DNA of 64,000 nt, taken from the NCBI GenBank assembly GCA_020746875.1, contig JAGTJL010000003.1:1054001-1118000 (forward strand). The letters run 5' to 3'. Below the pieces are notes generated by a model that saw only the letters and a program-made list of their open reading frames with translations, was not told the DNA's origin and did not search any database. This document shows, piece by piece, positions 1 to 11,963 of this stretch. The translations under genes and the position numbers were made by a program. How positions within the stretch are numbered: position 1 is the first letter of the stretch; each line of letters begins with the position of its first letter. This DNA comes from Rhexocercosporidium sp. MPI-PUGE-AT-0058 (taxonomy: Eukaryota; Ascomycota; Leotiomycetes; Helotiales).

Positions 1-2985
1 ATCCGCTTGTATAAGTTTTGCACCCGCTTCTCCTGCTAGTATTAATAGCTACTGCGGTACTACTGCAATCGAGCCCATGCACAATTCGACACGTCAAGGG
101 GGAAAAGTGAAGAAGAGGGGTCAAGCTCCAACCTCTTCCGATGGAATAATGTGGGGTACATCTGGCGGTCAGGATGAAGGACATCAAATATTGACATCTT
201 GCAATTGCTGGCTGGTCATTGGTCACCTGTCCAATCCGGCAAAACATCGTGAGATGGGAAATTGTTACAGGTTCCTCCTCCTTACTCGTACGGCAAGCTG
301 TATGCAGATGCGCTTGCATGCAGCTGTCACTGTGCTGCAGAGGTGTCTTGGGGTCTTGTGCATTTGGCCGCCACGAAGGAGCACTGCATCATGCTGTGTG
401 AGAACTACTGGTGCAACGATGCTGGGGAGTGAAGAGGGTGATCACCGGTTGCCGACGCGGCGACGACGAAACACATGTGAGAATCGGACCAGCCTGTCGA
501 TAGTCAAAAGGACAAGAAACATGTTTCTGATGTTGGAGTCGACGACTCGTCGTCCGTCTCGTCCTCGAGATGAGTGATGCGGGATGCGACGTTGCACCTC
601 AGCTCCAAGACGCTGATTCCGGCTAATTTTTGGCTGATCTGACCTCGTCCGTCCTGGCAAGTTGCTTGCAATAAATTAGAGAAGTTCTCACCCCCACGCT
701 CAAGAATCATGTTTCAACGATGACCCCGCATCGGCGCAGGGCAGAACATTCGTCAATTGTTGGCATCCAGGGTGTGTGAAGAGTGGAGATGGCTGATATC
801 CGTGGTCACGGACCCTAATTAAGGATTCGTACTGAGGAGGATATATTTCCGTTGCCGCGACTGCCCTAGAATTACGGGAGGCGTGATGCCATTCAAGTGA
901 CGATAGAGTCAACCAAAAGAAAGTAAAGAGGGGTCGGCCGTAGAACGGTACCTACTTGCCTTTTGGCCTAGCCTACTCCGTAATTGGACCGCCTGTACTC
1001 TTTGACATCACTCATCCATAGGAGAGAGAACAACATAAAGAGCAACGCGTCTAAAGCATTGGCAACGCAAGCACTAGATGATAGAGTTACGGTAGATGGC
1101 GGAGATCCAACTGTCCTGCGGCAATCACGTACCGGATGGAGTGATCGGAAGGACTGTGTGGTATGAACTGAGTTTCTGGGCAGACGGATGAGCGTCGATG
1201 GTGTCCCTTGGCCAAGACCTCAACGTTCTGTTTGTGTATGTGAAGCGTCGGTACCACTGAAGATCAGAGGAGATTTCTTCTTCTAATCTCTTGCCTGCAG
1301 TACCGTACTGCACAGCGCAACGCAACGCAACGCAACGCAGTAGCCGGATTACGGGCTTGGTCAAGCCTGCAGGACTGTAGAGGCTGTTTGGCTTTGTTAC
1401 ACACGATAGGACGAGACAGGACAAGACAGCAATACCGAGAGAAATCGAGAGATTGAGGAAAAACATGCCGTCTTGATTATTCTCGCCGAGGAAGTGCCCG
1501 GATCAGCACCTCAATCTCAAATGGCAGTGCAGACGGTAAACGTGTTCCAGTCAGCACTCACCACTCACTCACCGTCAGTCATGCCAGTGGGTTTTGTCAA
1601 GTTGTTTGCCATCGTGGGCACACCAAGCTGGAAGAGCGGGCTTGCTTGCACCAGAGCACCTGGCAGTTCGTCTTCAGTGGTTGCAGTAAACTGGGTATCC
1701 CCACCTCACCTCGGCCGTATGTAACTTTTTTGCTGTCAGAGTACAGCGAAAGCCGCCCAGTGGTGCAAGATGATAATAATCAGGGCCCCGGTTGCAGCGC
1801 CATGCCCGTGCTTTATTGGCAGCTTTGCAGCTTTGCAGATTGCAGTCAGATTTATTGCCCAGCAGATTAGCATCAAGTACCTACTACGGCAACCGCCCAC
1901 CCAAATTCAGCGTCTAGGAAAGTACAGTCCCGTAGCGTAGAGAGTCCGAGTACAGGCGGCCCTGCTTGCCCTGCATTGCCTTGCCTCTTGCCCTGTCTGG
2001 CCCTTACCAGGGGGCAACCAAGCTTCAAGCCCCAAGCAAGCCCTCTCGTCCATTTCCTCCCGCGCGCCCACCACACCACCACATACCACATACCACATAC
2101 CACACGAACACCCACACCCACACCAGCCAAATTCCACCCACCCGCGCGCGCGCTCTCTTTCCCTCTCCCTCACTCAAAATCCCTTTGTGCCGCCCACCCT
2201 TCTTCATCCCTTCTTCTCTTCTCCTTCTTCCCCCCCCCCACCTCCTCCTCCTCCTCCTTCACATCTCACAAACAAATACACCTCACTTCCCACGGCCCTC
2301 TTCGCATCACCCCTTGCTCTTGGCCTCCGCATATCACTTCTGAAATATTCAGGCGTAGCCAAGGCTGCGCTGCTGAGATCTCGTACAACGGTCCCCAGCC
2401 AAGCATTACTCTCTGCGGTCTCAGTCATATTTGTCAGACGGTGCCCTCTCTGAGCCCTGCGCTTCCCTGCAAATTGTCCTTCAGTCGCCGCAGCCTCAAC
2501 CAAACCCAACTCCAACACACAAAACCTTCCGAACAAACTCTCCCTCGTCCATCGCTGATCATTGCTCTCGAAACATCGCCTCTCCTCCGTTCTGCTTCCT
2601 AGAAGTACACCTGGACATCTGCACATAAGCGATGTTGTCTAGATTATAGCAATACGGTCCTTAGGGACGACTTCCAGCAGCGGTTCGACGACCACCTTGC
2701 CCCGCGACGACATCTCGACGGCAACACGCTCTGCGCGTGTAGACCTGCTTCACTTTCCCGATCGGTTTCGATTCTTTTCCGAGTCTCTAGGAGGCTCCGA
2801 TTTATTTAACAGCGAGTTCCTGTCACATCGCGAACCTTCGCCAGTACTAGTCGCCACTCGCATTCACGACTTCAACAACGATTTACAACTTTAATACCAC
2901 ATTTCAAGAGGCGCTCCTCAATTCCACAGACGCAGCTGCACATACCCACTCCTTAATTCGTCAGAACACGAACCAGATTCACGAA
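1..2985. other. Upstream region and pyrimidine-rich leader of the DUF2457-like gene
   Basis: I see no convincing gene here. The open frames are short, overlap on both strands and lack recognisable protein sequence. A (CGCAA)n pentanucleotide run lies at about 1316-1339. From about 1960 to 2600 the plus strand is strongly C+T-rich with CCA/CCT/CTC runs, as is common in promoters and 5' leaders of filamentous fungi. The stretch 2600-2985 is probably 5' UTR of the gene starting at 2986. Leader introns cannot be excluded. Confidence 0.5.
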
Positions 2986-5325
2986 ATGGGTTTACAAGAT
3001 TTCTTCACATGGCGTCCTCAAGCGTCTGCCACGTCCCCAGCCTTGGCCGACGAAGATCTGATAGCAGACGTGGACGAGCCTCCAGACAATCAAATTCGCC
3101 ACGATCAAGCACAAGCACAAGCCAATTTCCAAAAATCCCTGATTCGACCTCAGAACGATAGAAAAGAGTCGCTCTTGACAAAGGCCTTCCACGCTGGACC
3201 CGAACATGAAAACGAACTTCACAAATCCGATATTCACCTCACAACAGACCTGACTCGTCGACGATCAATGATGAGCAATGCAAGCATTGCGTCAACAGCG
3301 GAACTCACGAGCGATGGTGGACTGACCAGTCCAGCTCGAACGAACACACCTAGTCCTCCCTTCCCCAATACAAGCTTCACCCACTACTCCTTGGCCGCAA
3401 AGGCTACTCCAATGCCTGCAATAACGAAGACTGTGGGACACACTCCATTGTCAGAAGTCATGGGCGTTTCTCCAAAGGCACAACCAGTTGTTCAGGCTCC
3501 CAAGAAGAGGTGTATCACTTTCATGTGCGATGGCAAGAAGGAAGCAGCTGCCAAGGCTGCCAAACAAGCAGCAGTTCCTGTGGCGGAGAAGCCAGCTACA
3601 CCTCCTACAGATGCTCCTGCACCAAGAAAGTGTATGATCAAGTTTGCTTGCCCTGGCCCAAAACCTTCGGCCAAGCCCACAAAGGACGATACCAACAAAG
3701 CCTCCCTACAGAAGCCTTCCGATGCTTCAAAGAGACCAACGAGTCGTTCACCGTCTCTCCCAAGGAAATCTCCTCGCCAGGCTCCCCGCACTACTACCCG
3801 AGAATCATCATCAGCCATTCGACGAGCCTCACAAAGTCCAGCCGCAACTCGTGTCAAGCCGAGATACATCATTGCTGACGAGCAGACAATCAATACTTCC
3901 GAAGCTACACGATTCCACGAGTTTGCAAGTGAAGAGATTCAAGAGGATGATTGGATCCGTCGAGATGCTGAGATTGTCAGGGCTAAACTCACTATCAACG
4001 ATACGTTGAAGAAGGAGAATGCCATCCGTCAGCTCGGAAACGAGGCTGAAGCCGAGGCATTGGAGGACGAAGAAGAGGAGGATGAAGAGGAGGACGATGA
4101 GACCCAAAATGGAATCGACTCCGACGATGAGAACGACGAGGACGAGGAAGACGAAGATGAGGATGAGGATCAGGATTCTATTGGTTACTCTGACGATGCA
4201 GCATCTGATGGAAATGAGTCCGACAATGAAGCCGGCTTCGCTGAATCTGACGAGAGTGATGCTGAAGGGGAGTTTTCATTTTGGACCCCAGGCAAAAGAA
4301 TGCCCGGTAGAGAATCTATCGAGGCTCTTGTTTACCGTCCATCGGCTCACCGGACCGCCTCCACTTCCTCAATCGATTCACTGAATCACATGGAGCCTGA
4401 AGCTGGCCCAAAGAAGCTCAGACGTCGTCCTATCAAGATCCGTCCTGGAACACCAGACCTACCTGACAGTACTGACTTTGTCTGCGGAACTCTCGATGAG
4501 GATCGACCTTTGGAGGATGCATATGTTTCTTGCATGGAAGCTCGGAAGCACGCCAAGCATAAGCAAACGCCTCAGGATATCGACCCAAGTTTCCCAACAT
4601 CCGATCCCGAGGATGAAGAGGATGAGGATGATGCTGTTGGTACTGGTCACGATAGCGATGAGCCTGTCTGGCTTCATGGCAAGTTTGAAGAGTCGGATGA
4701 CGAACGCCATGGTCGCCGTCGTTCAACTACTACCATGCGTCGCAAGTCACCTGCTCCATCTCCCAAAAGGCTTCACTCTCCACCACCCCCTCGGAGACTT
4801 CACTCACCCCCACTGAAACAAAGACTTCATTCTCCACCCCCAAAGCAACGACTTCGTTCGCCTCCTCCCCGAAAGTTATTTGGGCATTCGCCAAAGCGGA
4901 TGCACTCGCCTCCACCAGCGCAAACTGTCAGATCCCCAGCGGCTTCGCCTACGTCTGCCAAGGCTATTGGCTTCGCGCCACTCGGTTCTCGGCCAGGACT
5001 GACGCACACCAAGTCTCTTCCACGTACACCGAACGCATTCTGTCGTGCCTATCATGCATCTCGTTTGATCGCTGCCAACGGCAATGCCACCGAAGGCAAC
5101 GAGAACATTGATGGTCACGTTCGGGGCGCAATCGACATCGTCAAGGGTCTAGAAGAGAAGCGCCAGCGCCGAAAGGAAAAATACCAAAAACAATGCAATC
5201 GCAAAAATAAGGGTCACTCCGACCGGAAACCTCAACCGGGCAAAGGAGCCGAGCGGATGCGAGAGCTAGGACTGCTCATGGCTGGCAAGACTGGCCAAAA
5301 TGACCCATACATGTTGTCTGCCTAG
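2986..5325 (+). CDS. DUF2457-like acidic, proline-repeat fungal protein
   Basis: This is a single-exon frame of 779 residues starting MGLQDFFTWRP. Roughly residues 345-430 form a very acidic Glu/Asp tract ending in the segment SFWTPG. Around residues 500-545 is a conserved-looking block (DSTDFVCGTLDEDRPLEDAY) that I associate with the fungal family DUF2457. Residues about 585-650 carry about six degenerate repeats of the form RLHSPPP(K/R), giving many Ser-Pro sites that proline-directed kinases could use. A basic, probably helical segment rich in Lys, Arg and Gln follows at about 715-745, and the protein ends in LSA. The composition suggests a nuclear or chromatin-associated protein, but no enzyme motif is visible and the function is unknown. 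The family assignment is from memory of the motif. The first ATG was chosen because the pyrimidine-rich leader ends just before it. Confidence 0.8.
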   Translation: MGLQDFFTWRPQASATSPALADEDLIADVDEPPDNQIRHDQAQAQANFQKSLIRPQNDRKESLLTKAFHAGPEHENELHKSDIHLTTDLTRRRSMMSNASIASTAELTSDGGLTSPARTNTPSPPFPNTSFTHYSLAAKATPMPAITKTVGHTPLSEVMGVSPKAQPVVQAPKKRCITFMCDGKKEAAAKAAKQAAVPVAEKPATPPTDAPAPRKCMIKFACPGPKPSAKPTKDDTNKASLQKPSDASKRPTSRSPSLPRKSPRQAPRTTTRESSSAIRRASQSPAATRVKPRYIIADEQTINTSEATRFHEFASEEIQEDDWIRRDAEIVRAKLTINDTLKKENAIRQLGNEAEAEALEDEEEEDEEEDDETQNGIDSDDENDEDEEDEDEDEDQDSIGYSDDAASDGNESDNEAGFAESDESDAEGEFSFWTPGKRMPGRESIEALVYRPSAHRTASTSSIDSLNHMEPEAGPKKLRRRPIKIRPGTPDLPDSTDFVCGTLDEDRPLEDAYVSCMEARKHAKHKQTPQDIDPSFPTSDPEDEEDEDDAVGTGHDSDEPVWLHGKFEESDDERHGRRRSTTTMRRKSPAPSPKRLHSPPPPRRLHSPPLKQRLHSPPPKQRLRSPPPRKLFGHSPKRMHSPPPAQTVRSPAASPTSAKAIGFAPLGSRPGLTHTKSLPRTPNAFCRAYHASRLIAANGNATEGNENIDGHVRGAIDIVKGLEEKRQRRKEKYQKQCNRKNKGHSDRKPQPGKGAERMRELGLLMAGKTGQNDPYMLSA

Positions 5326-6658
5326 AAACTCACATCGACGAGTCTTCGGAGACACGGACGTTGGAGTTGGCCACGGCCACTTTACTCGTCTATCTCATAT
5401 TCTTCTACTATTCCTATGTAAATACTCACTTCTACCAACCCGATACATCTGGCGAGATCGTCTGGACATCGGAGGCACTTGTACATACACGCCTTTTTTT
5501 CCTATCATATTCAGATTCACAATCATCGTTTCGACTTCAATACCAGCGCGCGTGCAAATAAGACGAGCAAGCGAGACAGACAGTTAACATTTGAACCATT
5601 TCACTGCGTGCATACATCCATCCGTCACCTCATACAAGTTTTCTTCATTTTCGCGCCTTTGCCAGTGGCACGGATTCGATTTGAGTCATTTCATGGGAAC
5701 AATATGTCTGGGAATGCATTTGCGTTTTTTTCAGCCTGGGGGAAACATCGTTGCATTTCTGCATAGCGTCGGTTGCATTTGGGTGATTGTTGGGAGGTCA
5801 ACTCGAGCAAAGCATAGGGAGGGATAAAGCTAGCATGGCATAACATATGCATTTAGCTTCGGGACAAGGAGTCAACTTTTTGATTCAGCACTCGCTTTGC
5901 ATTCTTTGTTGTTGATTATGCGAGCGACGTTTCCTTCTTTGTTTTTGCTATGAGCGTGTTTGGATTCTGAGAATGGGTCTGATATGTAGCAATGCAAGAA
6001 CCTTTTTACGAGTACGATGGGACAACTTGCATATTATTAATGTGACGTGACATTGAGGTGAGTATTTACTATCCGGTTGGCATTCATACGGTGCTGAACC
6101 CGTCATTAGAGTAAAGTAGCACACGATGTTCTTGTTCTCGATGCTATGCCTATCGCTAGAGTGATATTGAGTTTAGGAGATAGGAAGCACGAGTCCCCAA
6201 ACTATGGAGAAAATACTGAATACAATGTAATAATAGAACGTATTCTCGAGCTACTTTGTGATGACGTTTGTGAACTCAAGATTTTTTGGAGGTTACCGCC
6301 TGAGGATTGTCTCACCACTTTTAACCAAATTGGAGATCTGGTAACAACACTACTGTGATGGATTTTCTTAAATAGTTGAGATTCAAGATACTTATAGAAA
6401 AATACCTCCTCTACTGTGTCGCGTCAAATGTCATCAATTTTGCATTCCATTCCACTGAGGTGGAGCAAGTGGAAGTCGATTGTCGCCTCAGATTTCAGGT
6501 ATTCCTACATTTATTAGCGCAACTTCCAGTTTGTCTTGACCTTCACCACCATACCAAAGGAAACTTGGCCATTCTTCTCGATAGAAGCATCACCGCATCC
6601 ACCAACCTCCCCCACAACCCGATACCGAATCCGAAACTTCACCTACTAAATAACCAAG
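5326..6658. other. Intergenic: 3' UTR of DUF2457-like gene and SAR1 promoter
   Basis: No credible coding sequence was found. The first few hundred bases are T-rich and probably form the 3' UTR of the preceding gene. The last roughly 150 bases become C/A-rich (many CACC/CCAC motifs) just before the SAR1 start codon, as expected of a fungal leader. Confidence 0.5.
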
Positions 6659-7686
<1,028 letters not shown>

Positions 7687-8661
7687 ACAGATAGAGCGAA
7701 AGGCATGGAGGTGTTGAGCGGTGGATTTGATTGATGATTGCGAGTGTATTTGAGCGGAGACCTCAGCTTGGGGATGGGGGACGAGAGACGGGAGACAGGA
7801 GACACTTTTATGGATGCAGATCATTATGAATGGGCGGAGTTTACACAGGTCGTCTTCGTTGAATTTTTTCTCATGCTCCTGGGCAAGGAAGGGCATGAGG
7901 ATGGCATGGGATGACTTTTTTGGAGTTCCTTCGTCTATCTGAACTGGCCTGCCTGCCTGCATGTTTGTACCCAGCATAGTATCACGATCAAGCAATTTTT
8001 CCCTCTGCCTACGGACTTGATGTTGAGGAAAATAGTAGGTATCGAAAGTAAGGGTAATGTTCTTGGTTTCTAGGAGTGGTATCGTTTAAGCCTTCTACTA
8101 CTTGCAGGACTTCCTTGATGATACTTGAGAATTACTCTTTCATGGTGGAGAGTCGAAGAATAAAAATGAAGGGAGATATAGAATGGAAGTTCGAACACTC
8201 TGGAGTTATGGAAGCTTGTCAAGAAATCACGATATTTGTAGCAGCTGATAAGTCAGGTCCCATTCAACCTCGGTCCAAGTTAAGAGAAGCTTACAGACCC
8301 AAAGCTACCAAACTCCGTCCAAGATCCAGATACTAGATTTTTCCTTGAAATCAATGAAATTAGAGGAAGCCTCAGAATCAAAATAATAGAGTTAAACAAG
8401 AATGCAGCTATGATACCCTTCAGGTGAATCAAGAACTCGGACGGTTTAACTAAGAAGGTATCACGGTACCGACGTCATACGATAGCCAATCTCCCAACAA
8501 AGTTCCCAGACCTCACTCTCAGTACAACTCTTCACCCCACCACCACTTCACTACCCACACCCACTCTACAGAGAGTAAACAAAAATGCCAACCTGCATCT
8601 CACCCACACGTTTCCCATCCCAACCAATATAACGCAGGCATCCAGAAACGGGCAAGCAAAC
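7687..8661. other. Intergenic between SAR1 and patatin-like lipase
   Basis: Nothing coding is evident. The region contains a G-rich stretch with GAGAC repeats at about 7775-7805 and a C/A-rich leader from about 8500 that leads into the next start codon. Confidence 0.5.
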
Positions 8662-11067
8662 ATGGCAGATCTCCGACACAGTACTGACGGGCCCTCGCCC
8701 CTCTCAGACGAAGGCTACGATGAATCCCTCCTCCCAGACTTCCACCGCGATTTCCTCTCCGACGAACACCTCCAAGCATTCGCCAACGCGCTCTCTGCTC
8801 CCGACCCAAGCCCCTCCAGCGATGACCTCCTCTCACCTACGCCCTCCAACTCATTCCACGACAATGGAAGCGGAAGTGGAATGGGCAATGGCATCATCGG
8901 GGCCCGAAGTCCCAGCATGGGACGCAGTAGTATGGACAGCGCGCGCAGTAAAGGTGACGGGGCACGCAGCAGGGAAAGCCTCTTCATCACAGCGCAGAAC
9001 GACTGGGCGCCCGTGACCCCCGTACGACTGGGCAGCAAAGGCAAGAAAACGAAAGGTGCCAGCAAGAGCAAGAGTCGGCGCAAGAAGCAGCGGAGCAGCG
9101 ACGAGACGCGCGAGGGGTATCTATACACGCTGCTGAAATGGCCGTTGCTGGCTATAGTCAGCGCGTGGGTTGCTGGGCTGGGCATCAGTTATCTGTGGAC
9201 GAGGCTGTATATCTGGCTGTATGAGCACTTTGTTGCGTGGAGGGGGACGAGGCAGCGTTTGAGGAAGAAGTTGCATGCTACGACTAATTATGCGGATTGG
9301 GTCCTCCAGGCGAGGGAGCTGGATGGGTTTCTGGGGAATGAGAAGTGGAAGGATGAGGATGAGTATGCGTATTACGATCATAAGACTGTGAGAAGGGTGT
9401 TGGAGCAGATGAGGAGGTGTAGGAGACGCATTGAAGGGTCGAGCTCTAGCAATGGCAGTGCGAGTTCGGGAGCTGGTGCTGAGAAGGCGGTTGAGGATCT
9501 TAAAGCGCTGGTTGAGGCTTGCGTGAAGAATAATTTTGTTGGTGTGGAGAACTCGAGGCTCTATTCGCAGACGTACTATGGGACGAAGAACCTGGTGCAG
9601 GAGTTTATTGATGAGGGTATGTATTGTACCTGCGTAACCCAGATTCCGTTTGAGTGGATATGTAGCTGACGATGCTTCAAAGTGGAGAAAGATGTTACTC
9701 TACTGGTTAACACCAACCAGTTGGACTCGGAGGAAAAGCGGACCCTGTTCAAACGCATGCATACCAATTTTGGTCGGACAGCATTGTGTCTCTCTGGAGG
9801 AGCGTCGTTCGCTTATTACCATTTTGGAGTTGTAAAAGCATTGCTAGACGCGAATCTTTTACCGGAAGTCATTACTGGAACTTCTGGTGGAGCTTTGGTC
9901 GCTGCTTTGGTAGCTACTAGGACGAATGAGGAGCTGAAGAAGCTCCTCGTACCGGCGTTAGCTGGCAGGATCAATGCCTGTTCGGAGGGATTTACTACTT
10001 GGATTCCGAGATGGTGGAAGACGGGTGCTAGATTCGACTCATTGGAGTGGGCGAAGAAATCTAGTTGGTTTACGAGAGGTAGCATGACTTTCAGAGAGGC
10101 ATATGAGAGGACAGGCAGGATTCTGAATGTTTCTTGCGTTCCAGCAGATCCGCACTCGCCTACGTAAGTTCGCCCATTCTCCCCCTTTTTATCTCGCTTA
10201 CCAGTGTTTAGAATTCTCACCAACTACCTCACCTCACCCGATTGTGTGATTTGGTCTGCAGTTCTAGCATCTGCTGCTGTCCCCGGGATTCTCAATCCCG
10301 TCGTCCTAATGATGAAGACACGCTCCGGAACACTAGTCCCCTACTCCTTCGGACACAAATGGAAAGACGGCAGTCTCCGCACCGACATCCCACTAAAAGC
10401 GCTAAACCTTCACTTCAACGTCAACTTCTCCATCGTCTCCCAAGTAAACCCGCACATCAACCTCTTCTTCTTCTCTTCCCGCGGCTCTGTCGGCCAGCCG
10501 GTAACACACCGTCGGGGACGTGGCTGGCGAGGCGGTTTCCTCGGCTCAGCAACAGAGCAATACCTCAAGCTCGACCTAAACAAATGGCTCAAAGTACTCC
10601 GACACCTCGAACTCCTCCCGCGCCCCCTCGGCCAGGACTGGAGCGAGATTTGGCTGCAGCAGTTCTCAGGCACGATCACTATCTGGCCACGCAGCATAGT
10701 CTCGGATTTCTGGCGCATCCTATCTGATCCCAATCCCAAGCAACTAGCACGTATGCTGCACGTAGGCCAGCAGAGCGCTTTCCCGAAGCTGAAATTCCTT
10801 GCCAATCGCATGAAGGTTGAGAGGATGATTGAGAGGGGGAGGAGGGAGACTAGGGTCGGTGTTCGGAGGGGAAGCATTGAGAGTATCTTGAGTGAGGATG
10901 ATATGAGGAGTTTGCTTTTGAGAGGGGAGGGGGAGGTTACGGGGACGGAGGATGAGGATGGGCTTGAGACTGATGGGGAAGGGGAGGGCGAGGGGAGTGT
11001 GGCTACGACGGGGGATGAGATGGATGAGAAGGATGGGTTGCTGTTGGATCTTAAGGGAAGGACGTAG
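8662..11067 (+). CDS. Patatin-like phospholipase / Tgl3-4-5-type lipid hydrolase
   Basis: Three exons (8662-9616, 9683-10163, 10212-11067) give 763 residues. Residues 1-150 are low-complexity and Ser/Gly-rich with a basic patch. Residues about 151-190 form a hydrophobic membrane-associated segment. The patatin domain follows: a glycine-rich oxyanion loop (LSGGASFAYYHFG, about 357-367), the nucleophile elbow GTSGG with Ser386, and the dyad aspartate Asp531 in DGS where many patatins have DG(G/A). The conserved segment SPDCVIWSAVLASAAVPGIL supports the Tgl3/Tgl4/Tgl5-type family of lipid-droplet triacylglycerol lipases and lysophospholipid acyltransferases. The C-terminal 80 residues are acidic and Gly-rich, likely disordered. 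Both introns have GT-AG ends and restore phase exactly. The exact substrate cannot be told from sequence; triacylglycerol at lipid droplets is the best inference. Confidence 0.92.
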
Positions 11068-11963
11068 ACTGTTTGATGGTGGGGCTGGGTTGGATAGAGT
11101 AGAGTAGAGTAGGATAGAGGGGAAACAGTACCTATGGTCCCAGGGTTGTAATTGCCCGTTATATATATCAGTAGTTGCAATATAAAGATGCAAACTTTGG
11201 CCTCGTCTTTAATGTCTGGCTGCCAATCCAAGTAAATGCCTGCATTCGGAGTCAGTCCGGGTCCGGCGTAGAACAGCTAGAAATTTCGCTTCTCTTTGTA
11301 GAGGATAGCAAGTCTAGATTCTATGACCATTGTTTTCCTAAACTTTCTTATTACTTGCCATTGTCTTCTAGTTATTGTATTATCGAGAATATTCGTGGCT
11401 TCTAGGCGATATTGAAGTCGGAACTCCTCGGGATGAAAAACACGTCGGGATACTAGCGAGGAGTATGGCATCGAGGCATCTGCGAAATACTCATGTCACC
11501 AAACTCGTCTTCGACATCTTCTATCTAGAATGAAATATTCAATAGTACAGCTACTGTACCGATCTAGCTTGTTCTTGGTATTGCGAGGGAGGGAAAGTAT
11601 ATAATACACTGGAGAAGAGCATTTCTTGAGCCATGAAGTCTGTGGCTGGGAATCCAAAACTGCCTTGGTAGAATGCCTAGCTTTTTTGTTGGTTAAGATA
11701 GTTGCTGATTTGCTTTCTGTGCAGTATCTTTACTGCCAGCGTCAGGCTGGGGCAGGGGCTGAGTCCAGCCACGAGACTTCAACCTCACGCTTCTTTCCAC
11801 CTCCACTCTCACACCGGAGATCTCATTGCATCACATCCCACGGCACAGAAATGACAGTAAGTTCCAAACACGCTGTTCTTTTCAGCTCCTCGAGGTGTTC
11901 TCAAGCAACCAAGCCATTTCTCCGGGTCATCGAACAACCAAAATCCGCAAGGCTGGAACGAGG
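11068..11963. other. Intergenic and leader of first ankyrin gene
   Basis: No convincing gene. A run of TAGAGTAGAGTAGGATAG at about 11094-11118 lies in the 3' UTR of the lipase gene. The last 150 bases are C-rich and probably form the leader of the next gene, which has a non-productive upstream ATG at about 11850. Confidence 0.45.

Noticed and set aside
1976..2602. 208-codon plus-strand frame in the leader of the DUF2457-like gene
   Set aside because: It is a Pro/Thr/Ser/His string produced by the C+T-rich leader and lies in the same region as other open frames in all phases.
10410..11231. 273-codon minus-strand frame over the lipase 3' end
   Set aside because: It is a shadow of the third exon of the patatin-like gene, Ser/Pro-rich and without family features.
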